Positions 46,653 through 55,062 of a stretch of DNA of 64,000 nucleotides are shown piece after piece. Each line of letters begins with the position of its first letter. Position 1 is the stretch's first letter. Under the pieces are notes generated by a model that saw nothing but the letters and a program-made list of their open reading frames with translations, had not been told where the DNA came from and searched no databases. The stretch spans positions 155,921 to 219,920 of the forward strand of contig NZ_BJZQ01000004.1 in the NCBI RefSeq assembly GCF_007992115.1. Reading direction: 5' to 3'. The stretch comes from Aeromicrobium flavum (GTDB lineage Bacteria; Actinomycetota; Actinomycetes; Propionibacteriales; Nocardioidaceae). The translations under genes were made by a program, and so were the position numbers.

Positions 46653-47689
46653 GCCTTCAGGACGAGCTCGACTCCCTGGTGAGCCCCACCCGCGCGCCCG
46701 ACCTCGCCCGCGACCACGGTGCGCTGCTGGCCGCCCTCGAGCTCGGCACCTCCGGCGGCAAGCGGTTCCGGCCGTGGCTCGTCAGCACGGTCCACGCCGC
46801 CTTCGAGGGCGCGCAGGCCGAGACCGTCGTCGACAGCGTGGCCGCGGCCACCGAGCTGCTGCACACGGCCTTCGTCATCCACGACGACGTGATCGACAAC
46901 GACGACACGCGCCGCGGTCGACCGAGCGTCCCCGGCTGGTTCCGTGCGGACGCCGTCGCGCTCGACACGGCCGACGAGGACCAGGACACCTACACGCGGG
47001 CCGGGGCCATCCTGGCTGGCGACCTCGCGCTCGCGGCCGCGATCCGCGCCGTGGCCACGTGCGGCGCCGACCCGCAGACGACCGGACGCCTGCTCGACCT
47101 GCTGGACGCCACCCTGCACGCCTCGGCCGCGGGCGAGCTGGCCGACGTGCGGCTCTCCCTCGGCCCGCGCATGCCCGACGCCGAGGAGGCCCTCGCGGTG
47201 GCCGAGCACAAGACGGCCGTCTACTCCTTCATGCTGCCGATGCAGGCCGGCGCGGTCCTGGCCGGCGCGAACGACCACCTGGTCGAGGCGCTCGGCGAGA
47301 TCGGACGCTGCCTGGGCATCGCCTTCCAGCTGCGCGACGACGTGCTCTCGATCTTCGGCGACCCCGCCGAGACCGGGAAGGACCGGCTCGGCGACCTGCG
47401 CGAGGGCAAGCGCACCCCGCTGATGGTCCACGCCGCCCAGACCTCCTCGTGGGGTCGGATCGCGCCACACCTGGGCGATCCGCACCTGACCGAGACGACC
47501 GCGGCCACCGTGCGCGGCCTGCTCGAGTCCTGCGGCGCCCGCCGGCACATCGAGGAGCTGGCCGACCGCCACGTCGAGATCGCCCGCGAGCAGGCGCGCT
47601 CGCTCGGCCTCGACGGCTCCCTGCTCGAGCCGCTGCTGGCCCACGCCTGGGGCGTCACGACGGCCGCCACCCGGGTCGGTGCCGCATGA
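46649..47689 (+). CDS. crtE: Geranylgeranyl diphosphate synthase (polyprenyl synthetase family)
   Basis: 346 residues. The first aspartate-rich motif is HDDVIDNDD (DDVID at 79-83) and the second is QLRDDVLSIFGD; FRPW follows the GGKR motif. It condenses IPP with allylic diphosphates to C20. Its product is the substrate of CrtB and, in Corynebacterium, the CrtR effector. It overlaps both neighbours by 4 bp. Confidence 0.94.
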   Translation: MSLQDELDSLVSPTRAPDLARDHGALLAALELGTSGGKRFRPWLVSTVHAAFEGAQAETVVDSVAAATELLHTAFVIHDDVIDNDDTRRGRPSVPGWFRADAVALDTADEDQDTYTRAGAILAGDLALAAAIRAVATCGADPQTTGRLLDLLDATLHASAAGELADVRLSLGPRMPDAEEALAVAEHKTAVYSFMLPMQAGAVLAGANDHLVEALGEIGRCLGIAFQLRDDVLSIFGDPAETGKDRLGDLREGKRTPLMVHAAQTSSWGRIAPHLGDPHLTETTAATVRGLLESCGARRHIEELADRHVEIAREQARSLGLDGSLLEPLLAHAWGVTTAATRVGAA

Positions 47690-48579
47690 GTGCCCCGTGG
47701 ACACACGACCGTGACGACGAGCCCACCACCGGGTACGCGCTGTACGACGAGGTCGCCGAGCGCAGCGCCGCGCTCGTGATCAAGCGCTACTCCACCTCGT
47801 TCGGCCTGGCGTCACGGCTGCTCAACGGCCCGGTCCGGACGCGCGTGCGCAACATCTACGCCCTGGTGCGGGTCGCCGACGAGATCGTCGACGCGCCGCG
47901 GCCGCAGGCCGATCCGGCCGACCAGGAGCGCCTGCTCGACGACCTGCACGCCGAGGTGCACCAGGCCCTGCGCACCGGCCACAGCGCCAACCTCGTCGTG
48001 CACGCCTTCGCGCTCACGGCGCGCTCCTGCGGCATCGGCCCCGACCTGATCGATCCGTTCTTCGCCTCGATGCGCACCGACCTGTTCCGGGTCGAGCACG
48101 ACGAGAAGAGCTTCGCCGAGTACGTCTACGGATCGGCCGAGGTCGTCGGGCTGATGTGCCTGCGCGCGTTCCTCAGCGGGCGCCCGAACGCCGACCGGGA
48201 GTACGCCGAGCTCGCGCCCGGCGCCCAGCGGCTCGGCGCGGCCTTCCAGAAGGTCAACTTCCTGCGCGACCTGGCCGCCGACCGCGACCAGCTCGGGCGC
48301 AGCTACTTCCCGGGGCTGGACCCCGACCGGTTCGACACCGAGGCCCGCGACCGCTTCCTCGACGACATCGACGCCGACCTGGCCGCCGCGGCCGAGGTGA
48401 TCCCGCGCCTGCCCGTCGGCAGCCGTCGCGCCGTCGCGGCCGCGCACGCCCTGTTCGCCGAGCTCTCGCGTCGCCTGCGTGCCACCGCGCCCGAGCGCAT
48501 CCGCACCGAGCGCATCCGCGTCCCGTCGGCCGTCAAGGCCCGCATCGTCGCCCGCGCCGTGCTGGTGGGGGCCTCATGA
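47686..48579 (+). CDS. crtB: Phytoene synthase
   Basis: 297 residues. It joins two GGPP molecules head-to-head to make phytoene. Squalene/phytoene synthase motifs are YSTSFGLASRLL, YALVRVADEIVDAP (first aspartate motif) and AFQKVNFLRDLAADRDQLGRSYFP (second aspartate motif). It overlaps crtE and crtI by 4 bp. Confidence 0.95.
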   Translation: MSAPWTHDRDDEPTTGYALYDEVAERSAALVIKRYSTSFGLASRLLNGPVRTRVRNIYALVRVADEIVDAPRPQADPADQERLLDDLHAEVHQALRTGHSANLVVHAFALTARSCGIGPDLIDPFFASMRTDLFRVEHDEKSFAEYVYGSAEVVGLMCLRAFLSGRPNADREYAELAPGAQRLGAAFQKVNFLRDLAADRDQLGRSYFPGLDPDRFDTEARDRFLDDIDADLAAAAEVIPRLPVGSRRAVAAAHALFAELSRRLRATAPERIRTERIRVPSAVKARIVARAVLVGAS

Positions 48580-50171
48580 GCCGCGTGACCGTGATCGGCG
48601 GCGGCATCTCGGGCCTGGCCACCGCCGCCCTGCTGGCCGCCGACGGCTGGTCGGTCGACCTGCTCGAGCAGCGCGACGAGCTCGGCGGCCGTGCCGGCAG
48701 CTGGAGCAGCGACGGGTTCCGCTTCGACACCGGACCCTCCTGGTACCTGATGCCCCAGGTCTTCGAGCACTTCTTCCGGCTGCTCGGCACGACCGCGGCC
48801 GAACAGCTCGACCTCGTGCGCCTTGACCCGGGGTACCGCGTCTTCTTCGAGGGCCACGACGCCCCCGTCGACGTCCGCGCCACCCGCGCCGAGAACGTGG
48901 CCCTGTTCGAGTCGATCGAGCCCGGGGCCGGCAGCCGGCTGGAGGAGTACCTCGACTCCGGCGAGGACACCCACCAGATGGCCGTCGACCACTTCCTCTA
49001 CACGAGCTTCGAGCGGCCGGCCAACCTCGCGCACCCCGACGTGCTGCGACGCGCGCCCCGACTGGCGGGGCTCCTCGGCCGATCGCTGGAGTCGCACGTC
49101 GCGTCGCGGTTCACCGACCCGCGGCTGCGCCAGGTGCTGGGCTACCCGGCCGTCTTCCTGGGCTCCTCGCCCTCGCGCGCGCCGAGCATGTACCACCTGA
49201 TGAGCTGGATGGACCTCGCCGACGGGGTGCAGTACCCCCAGGGCGGGTTCTCGACGATCATCGACGCGATCGCGGCCCTCGCGGTCTCGCGCGGCGTGCG
49301 CATCCGCACCGGCGCCACGGTCGTCGGCATCGACACCGAGCGGATCGACACGTCGCGGCTGTCGCGCCGGCGGGCCCGGGTCACCGGGGTCACCGTGCGC
49401 ACCGCCGACGGCATCGAGCAGGTCCCGGCCGACGTCGTGGTGGGAGCCAACGACCTGCACCACCTCGAGACGACGTTGCTGCCCGAGCACCTGCGCACCT
49501 ACCCCGAATCGTGGTGGCGGCGTCGCGACCCCGGTCCCGGTGCCGTGCTGGCGTACCTCGGCGTGAAGGGTCGCCTGCCCGAGCTGGCACACCACTCGAT
49601 GTTCTTCACGAACGACTGGGACAAGAACTTCGACGACGTGCTCGGCCGTCCCGGCCGCGTGCCCGACCCGGCGTCGTCCTACGTGTGCCGGCCCTCGGCC
49701 ACCGACCCGTCCGTGGCGCCCGAGGGCGACGAGAACGTGTTCGTCCTCGTCCCCGTCCCGGCCGACGTCCGGTTGGGTCGCGGCGGGATCGACGGGGCCG
49801 GCGACGCCGAGGTCGAGAAGGTGGCGGACGCGGCCATCGCCCAGATCGCCCACTGGGCGGGCGTGCCCGACCTCGCCGAGCGGATCGTCGTGCGGCGCAC
49901 CGTGGGTCCGCGCGACTTCGCCGACGACCTCAACGCCTGGTCCGGAGGCGCCCTCGGCCCGGCCCACGTGCTGCGCCAGAGCGCCTTCCTGCGCGCCAAC
50001 AACGCGTCCCGCACGGTCGACGGCCTGCTGTACGCCGGGTCGAGCACGATCCCCGGCATCGGACTGCCGATGTGCCTCATCAGTGCCGAGCTGGTGCTGA
50101 AGCGACTGCGTGGCGACCGGTCCGCCGGTCCGACGCCCGAGCCGGGGACGACCACTACGGTGGTCGCGTGA
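48576..50171 (+). CDS. crtI: Phytoene desaturase (CrtI)
   Basis: 531 residues, an FAD enzyme converting phytoene to lycopene. The dinucleotide-binding motif is VIGGGISGLATAALLAADG, followed by LEQRDELGGRAGSW. The C-terminal FAD motif is GLLYAGSSTIPGIGLPMCLISAELV. Membrane association is expected. It is the middle gene of the overlapping operon. Confidence 0.95.
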   Translation: MSRVTVIGGGISGLATAALLAADGWSVDLLEQRDELGGRAGSWSSDGFRFDTGPSWYLMPQVFEHFFRLLGTTAAEQLDLVRLDPGYRVFFEGHDAPVDVRATRAENVALFESIEPGAGSRLEEYLDSGEDTHQMAVDHFLYTSFERPANLAHPDVLRRAPRLAGLLGRSLESHVASRFTDPRLRQVLGYPAVFLGSSPSRAPSMYHLMSWMDLADGVQYPQGGFSTIIDAIAALAVSRGVRIRTGATVVGIDTERIDTSRLSRRRARVTGVTVRTADGIEQVPADVVVGANDLHHLETTLLPEHLRTYPESWWRRRDPGPGAVLAYLGVKGRLPELAHHSMFFTNDWDKNFDDVLGRPGRVPDPASSYVCRPSATDPSVAPEGDENVFVLVPVPADVRLGRGGIDGAGDAEVEKVADAAIAQIAHWAGVPDLAERIVVRRTVGPRDFADDLNAWSGGALGPAHVLRQSAFLRANNASRTVDGLLYAGSSTIPGIGLPMCLISAELVLKRLRGDRSAGPTPEPGTTTTVVA

Positions 50172-50494
50172 GCTGGCTCTACCTCGCCTCGGTGATCGGT
50201 GCGGGCTTCTGCATGGGCCTGGTCGACCGGCGCTGGAGTCTCTTCCTGTTCCGCGACGCCCGTCGCGCCGTCACGATCCTCGTCGCCGGCTTCGTGTTCT
50301 TCCTGGTCTGGGACCTGGTGGCGCTCGAGCTCGGCGTCTACAGCCGCGGCGAGTCGCCGGCCATGACCGGCATCGAGGTCGCCCCGGACCTGCCGCTCGA
50401 GGAGCTCTTCTTCATCGCCTTCCTCTGCTACGTCACGGGGGTGCTCCACGGGCTGTTCGACCGCGTGCTGCGCCGTGAGCAGGTGCGCCGATGA
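50168..50494 (+). CDS. crtYc: Lycopene cyclase domain protein, first subunit
   Basis: 108 residues, three membrane helices. The heterodimeric cyclase motif PLEELFFIAFLCY is present. With the next gene it forms the CrtYc/Yd-type (CrtYe/Yf in corynebacteria) cyclase that closes ionone rings. Ring type (beta, epsilon or gamma) cannot be read from sequence, so the symbol is generic. Its GTG start overlaps crtI by 4 bp. Confidence 0.9.
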   Translation: MSWLYLASVIGAGFCMGLVDRRWSLFLFRDARRAVTILVAGFVFFLVWDLVALELGVYSRGESPAMTGIEVAPDLPLEELFFIAFLCYVTGVLHGLFDRVLRREQVRR

Positions 50495-50802
50495 CGTACC
50501 TCGGTCTCGCCGCGATCTTCGTCGCCGCGACCGTGCCGGTGCTGGTCGCCGCGGTCGTGCTGCGTCGACCCGACCGTCGCTGGTGGGCGGTCACGGGGCT
50601 GACCGGACTGGCGCTGTGCGTCCTGACCGCCGTGTTCGACAGCATCATGATCGCCGCCGACCTGTTCCGGTTCGACGAGTCGAGCCTGACCGGCATCCAC
50701 GTGGGCCTGGCCCCGATCGAGGACTTCGCCTGGCCGATCGCCGTGACGATCCTGGTGTCGTCGCTGTCGCTGTTGCTCGACCGGCCGCGGGAGCGCGCGT
50801 GA
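50491..50802 (+). CDS. crtYd: Lycopene cyclase domain protein, second subunit
   Basis: 103 residues with three membrane helices and the partner motif APIEDFAWPIAVTILV. It acts together with the previous gene. Next to an elongase gene, the pair is likely to cyclise C50 flavuxanthin-like intermediates. It overlaps both neighbours by 4 bp. Confidence 0.9.
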   Translation: MTYLGLAAIFVAATVPVLVAAVVLRRPDRRWWAVTGLTGLALCVLTAVFDSIMIAADLFRFDESSLTGIHVGLAPIEDFAWPIAVTILVSSLSLLLDRPRERA

Positions 50803-51674
50803 GTCCCGCCGCGCAGGTCCTGGCCTCGTCGCGCCCGTTGTCGTGGGTCAACACGGCGTTCCCGTTCGGTGCCGCGTACCTGCTGGCCGGCGGCGGACCC
50901 GACGTGCTGTTCTGGGTCGGCTGCCTGTGGTTCCTCATCCCCTACAACCTGCTGATGTATGGGATCAACGACGTCTTCGACTACGAGTCCGACCTGCGCA
51001 ACCCGCGCAAGGGCGGGGTGGAGGGGGTCGTCCTCGATCGGCGCGTCCACCGCCTCACCATCTGGTCGGCGATCGTCTCCAACGTGCCGTTCGTGGTCGC
51101 GTTCGCCGTGCTCGGTTCGACCGTGTCGAACCTCGTCCTGGCCCTGAGCGTCTTCGCGGTGGTGGCGTACTCCGCGCCGGTGCTGCGGTTCAAGGAGCGC
51201 CCGTTCCTGGACTCGCTCACCTCCAGCACGCACTTCGTCAGCCCGGCCGTGTTCGGACTCGCGCTCGCCGATGCCCGCGGCCACGAGGTCGAGGTGGGCG
51301 TCACCGTGGTCGCCGCACTCGCCGGGTTCTTCCTCTGGGGCATCGGCTCGCACGCCTTCGGCGCCGTGCAGGACGTCACCGCCGACCGTGCCGCCGACAT
51401 CGGGTCGATCGGCACGGCGATGGGCGCCCGCACGACCACGTGGTTCGCGTTCGCGGCCTACCTGCTCGGCGGTGCCTGCCTGCTCGCGCTGCCGTGGCCC
51501 GCCACGCTCTCGGCGCTGCTGGTGCTGCCGTACGCGGCGAACATCGCGCCGTTCCTGTCGATCACCGACGCCACCTGCGAGCAGGCGAACGCCGGGTGGC
51601 GCCGCTTCCTGTGGCTGAACTTCGCCACCGGCTTCCTGGTGACGCAGCTGCTGATCTGGATCAGTCTGCGCTGA
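50799..51674 (+). CDS. crtEb: Lycopene elongase (UbiA-type prenyltransferase)
   Basis: 291 residues, eight to nine helices. Prenyl-diphosphate binding motif 1 is INDVFDYESD, and motif 2 is AVQDVTADRAADIGSIGT. UbiA members at this place in carotenoid operons add C5 units to lycopene, giving C45/C50 carotenoids such as decaprenoxanthin or sarcinaxanthin. The gene order equals that of Corynebacterium glutamicum. Its end overlaps the convergent glycosyltransferase gene by 14 bp. Confidence 0.9.
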   Translation: MSPAAQVLASSRPLSWVNTAFPFGAAYLLAGGGPDVLFWVGCLWFLIPYNLLMYGINDVFDYESDLRNPRKGGVEGVVLDRRVHRLTIWSAIVSNVPFVVAFAVLGSTVSNLVLALSVFAVVAYSAPVLRFKERPFLDSLTSSTHFVSPAVFGLALADARGHEVEVGVTVVAALAGFFLWGIGSHAFGAVQDVTADRAADIGSIGTAMGARTTTWFAFAAYLLGGACLLALPWPATLSALLVLPYAANIAPFLSITDATCEQANAGWRRFLWLNFATGFLVTQLLIWISLR

Positions 51675-52398
51675 TCGATCGCAGCCGGTCCTGCCACCGG
51701 ACCCACGGCGGACGGACGGCCCAGTTGAGCCGGAGCGTCGTGACGGCGCGCCGCATCCGTCGCCGCAGCTGGGGCATCCCGCGCAGTGAGCGCGCGGAGA
51801 CGCCGACGCGGAGCGACCGGTCGTAGCAGATGACGGCCTCGGGCCCGAGCACGAACGCCAGGTCCATGTCGTCGTGCACGTCGTCGAAGCGGTGCACGTC
51901 GCCGCGCACGCGCTCCCAACTGGTGCGCCGGATCGCCATGCTCGACCCCCACAGGGGCACGTGGGCCAGCGCGAGGTACGTCAGCGCGAAGTAGGCGCCG
52001 AGGTAGACCAGCCCGGCGAGCGGCCGCAGGACCGCGGGCAGGTCGTGGAACCGTCCCGGACCGGTGACGGCGTCGACCTGCGGATCTGCCATCGCGCGCG
52101 CCACGCGGGCGATCCAGTCGGGCCCGGGGCGCGAGTCGGCGTCGAGCCGGGCGATGACGTCGCCCGTGGCCGCGTCGTACCCGGCGGCCGTGGCGACCGG
52201 GATCCCCAGGACGGGCTCGACGACGACGCGGGCACCGAAGGCGCGGGCGACATCGGCGGAGTCGTCGGCGCTGGCGTTGTCGACGATGACGATCTCGTCG
52301 GCGAGCTCGGTGCCGGCGGCCAGGCGACTCAGGCAGGCGCGCAGCTCGGTGGCGTCGTCATGGACGGGGATCACGACGGAGATCGTCGGTCGGGTCAC
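51661..52398 (-). CDS. Family 2 glycosyltransferase
   Basis: 245 residues. The GT-A fold starts with TISVVIPVHDDATELRACLSRL, followed by VDNASADDSADVARAFGARVV and the metal-binding DADSRPGPDW. A short membrane segment (LAGLVYLGAYFALTYLALAHV) lies in the middle. Because it faces the carotenoid operon, it could glucosylate the C50 carotenoid, but GT2 enzymes have many acceptors and this is inference. The GTG start overlaps the upstream DUF2238 gene by 4 bp. Confidence 0.82.
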   Translation of the reverse strand: MTRPTISVVIPVHDDATELRACLSRLAAGTELADEIVIVDNASADDSADVARAFGARVVVEPVLGIPVATAAGYDAATGDVIARLDADSRPGPDWIARVARAMADPQVDAVTGPGRFHDLPAVLRPLAGLVYLGAYFALTYLALAHVPLWGSSMAIRRTSWERVRGDVHRFDDVHDDMDLAFVLGPEAVICYDRSLRVGVSARSLRGMPQLRRRMRRAVTTLRLNWAVRPPWVRWQDRLRSISAD

Positions 52399-52943
52399 TG
52401 CGGCTCCGCCATGGCGGTGCGGCTGACGATGAGGGCGGCGATGACCGCCCCGAGGGCGCCGGCGGCGAGGTCGCCGATCGTGTCGAGGTAGCCCACCTGG
52501 ATGCGGTCGTCGAGGTAGGTGTGGCCGAGCCACTCGCCGAACTCCCACAGGACCGCGAGCGTCACGGCGGACGTGGCGGTGACCACGAACGCGCCGAGGG
52601 CGGGCCGCTCGAGCCGCGGGTCGGCATGCCCGGGCAGCGCGCCCGCCCTGACCAGGACCTGCCACGTGATGACGGCGATCAGCCCGGTGGCGGTGGCGTG
52701 GACGATCAGGTCGAGCCCCGGGACGGCCAGGTACCAGTCGAGCTGGGCCGCCCAACCGCCGATGAGGAGCGTCGCACAGTACGCGACGTCGAGCAGGAAC
52801 GCGCTGCCGATCGCGCGCGGGATGAACAGGGCACCGAGCACGAGGAAGAACAGCGCGAACCCGATCCAGCCGCCCTCGATCGTCGCGGCGACCACGCTGA
52901 CGACACCGGCGGCGCGCAGCGCGTCGGAGGCGATCAGGGGCAT
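52395..52943 (-). CDS. DUF2238-like (YjdF-type) membrane protein
   Basis: 182 residues, about five helices. The conserved block LWEFGEWLGHTYLDDRIQVGYLDTIGDLAAGALGA fits the DUF2238/YjdF pattern of charged residues in membrane helices. Function unknown. TAGGAT lies 6 nt before the ATG. It is co-transcribed with the glycosyltransferase gene (4 bp overlap). Confidence 0.72.
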   Translation of the reverse strand: MPLIASDALRAAGVVSVVAATIEGGWIGFALFFLVLGALFIPRAIGSAFLLDVAYCATLLIGGWAAQLDWYLAVPGLDLIVHATATGLIAVITWQVLVRAGALPGHADPRLERPALGAFVVTATSAVTLAVLWEFGEWLGHTYLDDRIQVGYLDTIGDLAAGALGAVIAALIVSRTAMAEPQ

Positions 52944-53013
52944 TCGGCCATCCTACTGAGCGTCCGGTGGACGCTGCTGCCCCGACAGACGATTCTGACC
53001 GGGAAATCAGGGA

Positions 53014-53061
53014 ACTACATCACTGTAGTTTGTCCACATCCCTGTGCACAGGTGGGGACAA
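53014..53061. promoter_or_regulatory. Palindromes and DnaA-box-like sites
   Basis: ACTACA-TCAC-TGTAGT (53014-53029) is followed at once by TTGTCCACA (53030-53038), the consensus DnaA box of high-GC actinobacteria. The palindrome CCTGTGCACAGG (53041-53052) and the reverse-strand near-box TTGTCCCCA (53053-53061) come next. Single boxes occur by chance, but two opposed boxes around a palindrome are suggestive. Confidence 0.45.
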
Positions 53062-53068
53062 CTCGTCC

Positions 53069-53224
53069 TCAGCGCAGGTGCGCGAAGTCGTCGACCAGCC
53101 CCATCTCGTCGTCGGCCAGGGTGAACGACTCGAGCGCACGCGCGACGACGCCACTGGCGAGCAGGGCCACCAGCACGACCGTGAAGAGCACGCCGACCAC
53201 GAAGGCCAGCAGCAGGGCGATCAT
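53069..53224 (-). CDS. Small single-helix membrane protein
   Basis: 51 residues: MIALLLAFVVGVLFTVVLVALL then an amphipathic tail ending in DDFAHLR. GAGGA lies 6 nt upstream of this ATG. A longer frame from 53278 (69 residues) is possible. No family recognised. Confidence 0.5.
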   Translation of the reverse strand: MIALLLAFVVGVLFTVVLVALLASGVVARALESFTLADDEMGLVDDFAHLR

Positions 53225-53336
53225 CGCCGGTCCTCGACGTTCTTCATGCTGATCGACCTCCGCCATCGGGTTCGTCACTCGTGGCTTTGAAGAGCAGCTG
53301 CACCCCGATTCCGGACGACTGCCCTACGGTCGGTCC

Positions 53337-53792
53337 ATGAAGGTCCTGCACCCCTCGACCGTCCTCGGCCTGGGGACCGGTGTGATCATCGTGGGCGTGC
53401 TCGCGTTCCTGCCTCGCGTCTTCGAGGAGGAGCCGCCGGTCCGCCGCGGCACCGTGGCCGTCGGTGTCGCCGCGGACGGCACCCTGTTGGTGCGCTCGAC
53501 CCTGTGCTCCGGCGACCCGGTTCCGGTCTCCGTCTCCCATGGCACCGCGAACGGCTCCGGCGTGCGCGAGGTTGCGACGACGCAGGCCGGGCGCCAGGCT
53601 CCGGTCGAGCTCCCAGTCGGCCTGGACGAACGGACCGACCTGACGATCACCGCGCCGGACCTCGACGGGCTCGTCGTCACGGCCGCCGGGTGGCGAGGGC
53701 TGGACGAGCACGTCTGGATGGTCGCGTCCGCTCCGGAGTCGCGCGAGACGACGACGCTCGAGGGCGCCGAGCTGCGTGGGTGGAGCTGCTGA
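53337..53792 (+). CDS. Hypothetical membrane-anchored protein
   Basis: 151 residues. One N-terminal helix (VLGLGTGVIIVGVLAFLP) precedes a beta-rich extracytoplasmic domain with two cysteines (C57 and the last residue) that could pair. No family recognised. TACGGT lies 6 nt before the ATG, as at other leaderless starts. A perfect palindrome follows the stop. Confidence 0.68.
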   Translation: MKVLHPSTVLGLGTGVIIVGVLAFLPRVFEEEPPVRRGTVAVGVAADGTLLVRSTLCSGDPVPVSVSHGTANGSGVREVATTQAGRQAPVELPVGLDERTDLTITAPDLDGLVVTAAGWRGLDEHVWMVASAPESRETTTLEGAELRGWSC

Positions 53793-53810
53793 CCCACCCC
53801 GGACACGGCT

Positions 53811-53839
53811 CAGCCCACCACTCGACGAGTGGTGGGCTG
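53811..53839. terminator. Bidirectional terminator, 14-bp perfect stem
   Basis: CAGCCCACCACTCG is followed, after a single base, by its exact reverse complement. It lies between two convergent genes. Confidence 0.75.
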
Positions 53840-53858
53840 GGCCTGGTGCGTCCTGCGG

Positions 53859-54398
53859 TTACCGCGGGCCGGGACCGTCGGGGTCGCGGTCCGTCGGCTG
53901 GGCGCGGAAACCCTCCTCGCGCGTCACCTCGGTGCGCGTCTCGGTGTAGTCCCCCGCGGTGCTCGGGCCCTCGGCGGAGGTGGTGTCGCGAGTCGACGTC
54001 GTCTCGCGACGCTCGGTCACGTTGCCGTGCTTGTCGGTCGTGACGTCGGGGTCGAGCTTGTCGGCCTTCGTGATGTGGTGCTCGGCGTGCTGGTGCACCT
54101 CGGCCGCCTCGTTCTCGAGGTTGCCGGCACGCTGCTCGAGCCGCTCGGCGTCGAGGCGGGCCTGCTCGGCGTCGGCGCGCGCCGCGGCGGCACCGGCTTC
54201 GGTCTGGCGGGCGTTCACGGTGGCCTCCCGTGCCTCCTCACGCAAACGCTGTGCCTCCTCGCGGTGCTCGCGCTCCTTCTCCAGCTTGTGCTGCTCCTTG
54301 GCCTTCTTGCCCTTGGTGAGGGCCCAGACGAGTCCGAGCAGGAGCAACAGCGCCACGACGGCGATCAGAACCCAGACCCAGGTGTCGACGTTGTCCAT
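53859..54398 (-). CDS. Hypothetical membrane protein with long coiled coil
   Basis: 179 residues. A helix near the N-terminus (VWVLIAVVALLLLLGLVWAL) is followed by a basic stretch, a ~75-residue alanine/glutamate/arginine-rich coiled coil, then a polar threonine-rich tail. GGGAGA precedes the ATG. No family recognised. This is the last gene of normal base composition before the lower-GC defence island. Confidence 0.65.
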   Translation of the reverse strand: MDNVDTWVWVLIAVVALLLLLGLVWALTKGKKAKEQHKLEKEREHREEAQRLREEAREATVNARQTEAGAAAARADAEQARLDAERLEQRAGNLENEAAEVHQHAEHHITKADKLDPDVTTDKHGNVTERRETTSTRDTTSAEGPSTAGDYTETRTEVTREEGFRAQPTDRDPDGPGPR

Positions 54399-54568
54399 GG
54401 GAGTTCTCCCTTCGCGGGCCGCGGCGGCATCGGTGACGCTGGAACGCCGGGCCCCCTCATACCTTGGTACCGCAGGCTGGACCATGCCGCTCGTCGGAGC
54501 TGGCGCGGAGCGGAGGCGCCTGCCTGTGCCAGGTGGTCTCATCGTCTCGACTGTCAAATGATGGGCCT

Positions 54569-54994
54569 ATGCCGGCGTATGAGAGCTGGGCCTCGAGTCC
54601 GGCTTCGCGGAAGGTCATGCGTGCGAACAAGTCTCGCGACACCGCGCCGGAGTTGGCGGTGCGGCGACTCCTCCACGCCGAAGGCTTTCGGTATCGGGTC
54701 AATCACCGACCTGACACTGGTCTCCGGCGTACAGCCGACATCGTCTTCTCGAAGCAGCGCATCGCCGTGTTCATCGATGGCTGCTACTGGCACGCATGCG
54801 CGGAGCATGGGACGACGGCTCGCGCCAACGCTGGCTACTGGTCCTCCAAGCTGGCCTCAAACGTCGCACGTGATCGAGACACAAACGAGCAGTTGCGCGC
54901 TCGCGGATGGACGGTCCTAAGGTTTTGGGAGCACGAGGATCCCGTCACCGTCGCGCGGGCAATTGCAGACTCGGTTCGTCAGAGTGAGCCCTAA
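54569..54994 (+). CDS. vsr: Vsr-type very short patch repair endonuclease
   Basis: 141 residues. Vsr nicks beside T:G mismatches formed when 5-methylcytosine deaminates, starting repair. Family features are VMRANKSRDTAPELAVRRLLHAEGFRYR, the metal-binding aspartate in TADIVF (D57), the zinc/catalytic motif FIDGCYWHACAEH, and RFWEHED. The ATG at 54569 gives the usual length. It precedes the cytosine methyltransferase gene by 68 bp on the same strand, the expected pairing. It could alternatively act as the restriction nuclease of this locus. Confidence 0.93.
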   Translation: MPAYESWASSPASRKVMRANKSRDTAPELAVRRLLHAEGFRYRVNHRPDTGLRRTADIVFSKQRIAVFIDGCYWHACAEHGTTARANAGYWSSKLASNVARDRDTNEQLRARGWTVLRFWEHEDPVTVARAIADSVRQSEP

Positions 54995-55062
54995 CGACGC
55001 CATTCCCGAACATGCCATCGTCCTGGCGTTCTAGACAGTCGACGGATGCTAAGCTTGCGAAC

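Noticed and set aside
54399..54568. Duplicate of the tRNA-Ala 3' end as an attachment site at the far border of the island
   Set aside because: No match to the T-arm/acceptor sequence was found in this stretch by eye.
54995..55062. ATG at 55012 as the start of the C5 methyltransferase
   Set aside because: The extra 17 residues precede motif I without similarity; the GTG at 55063 is preceded by TAAGCT at leaderless spacing.
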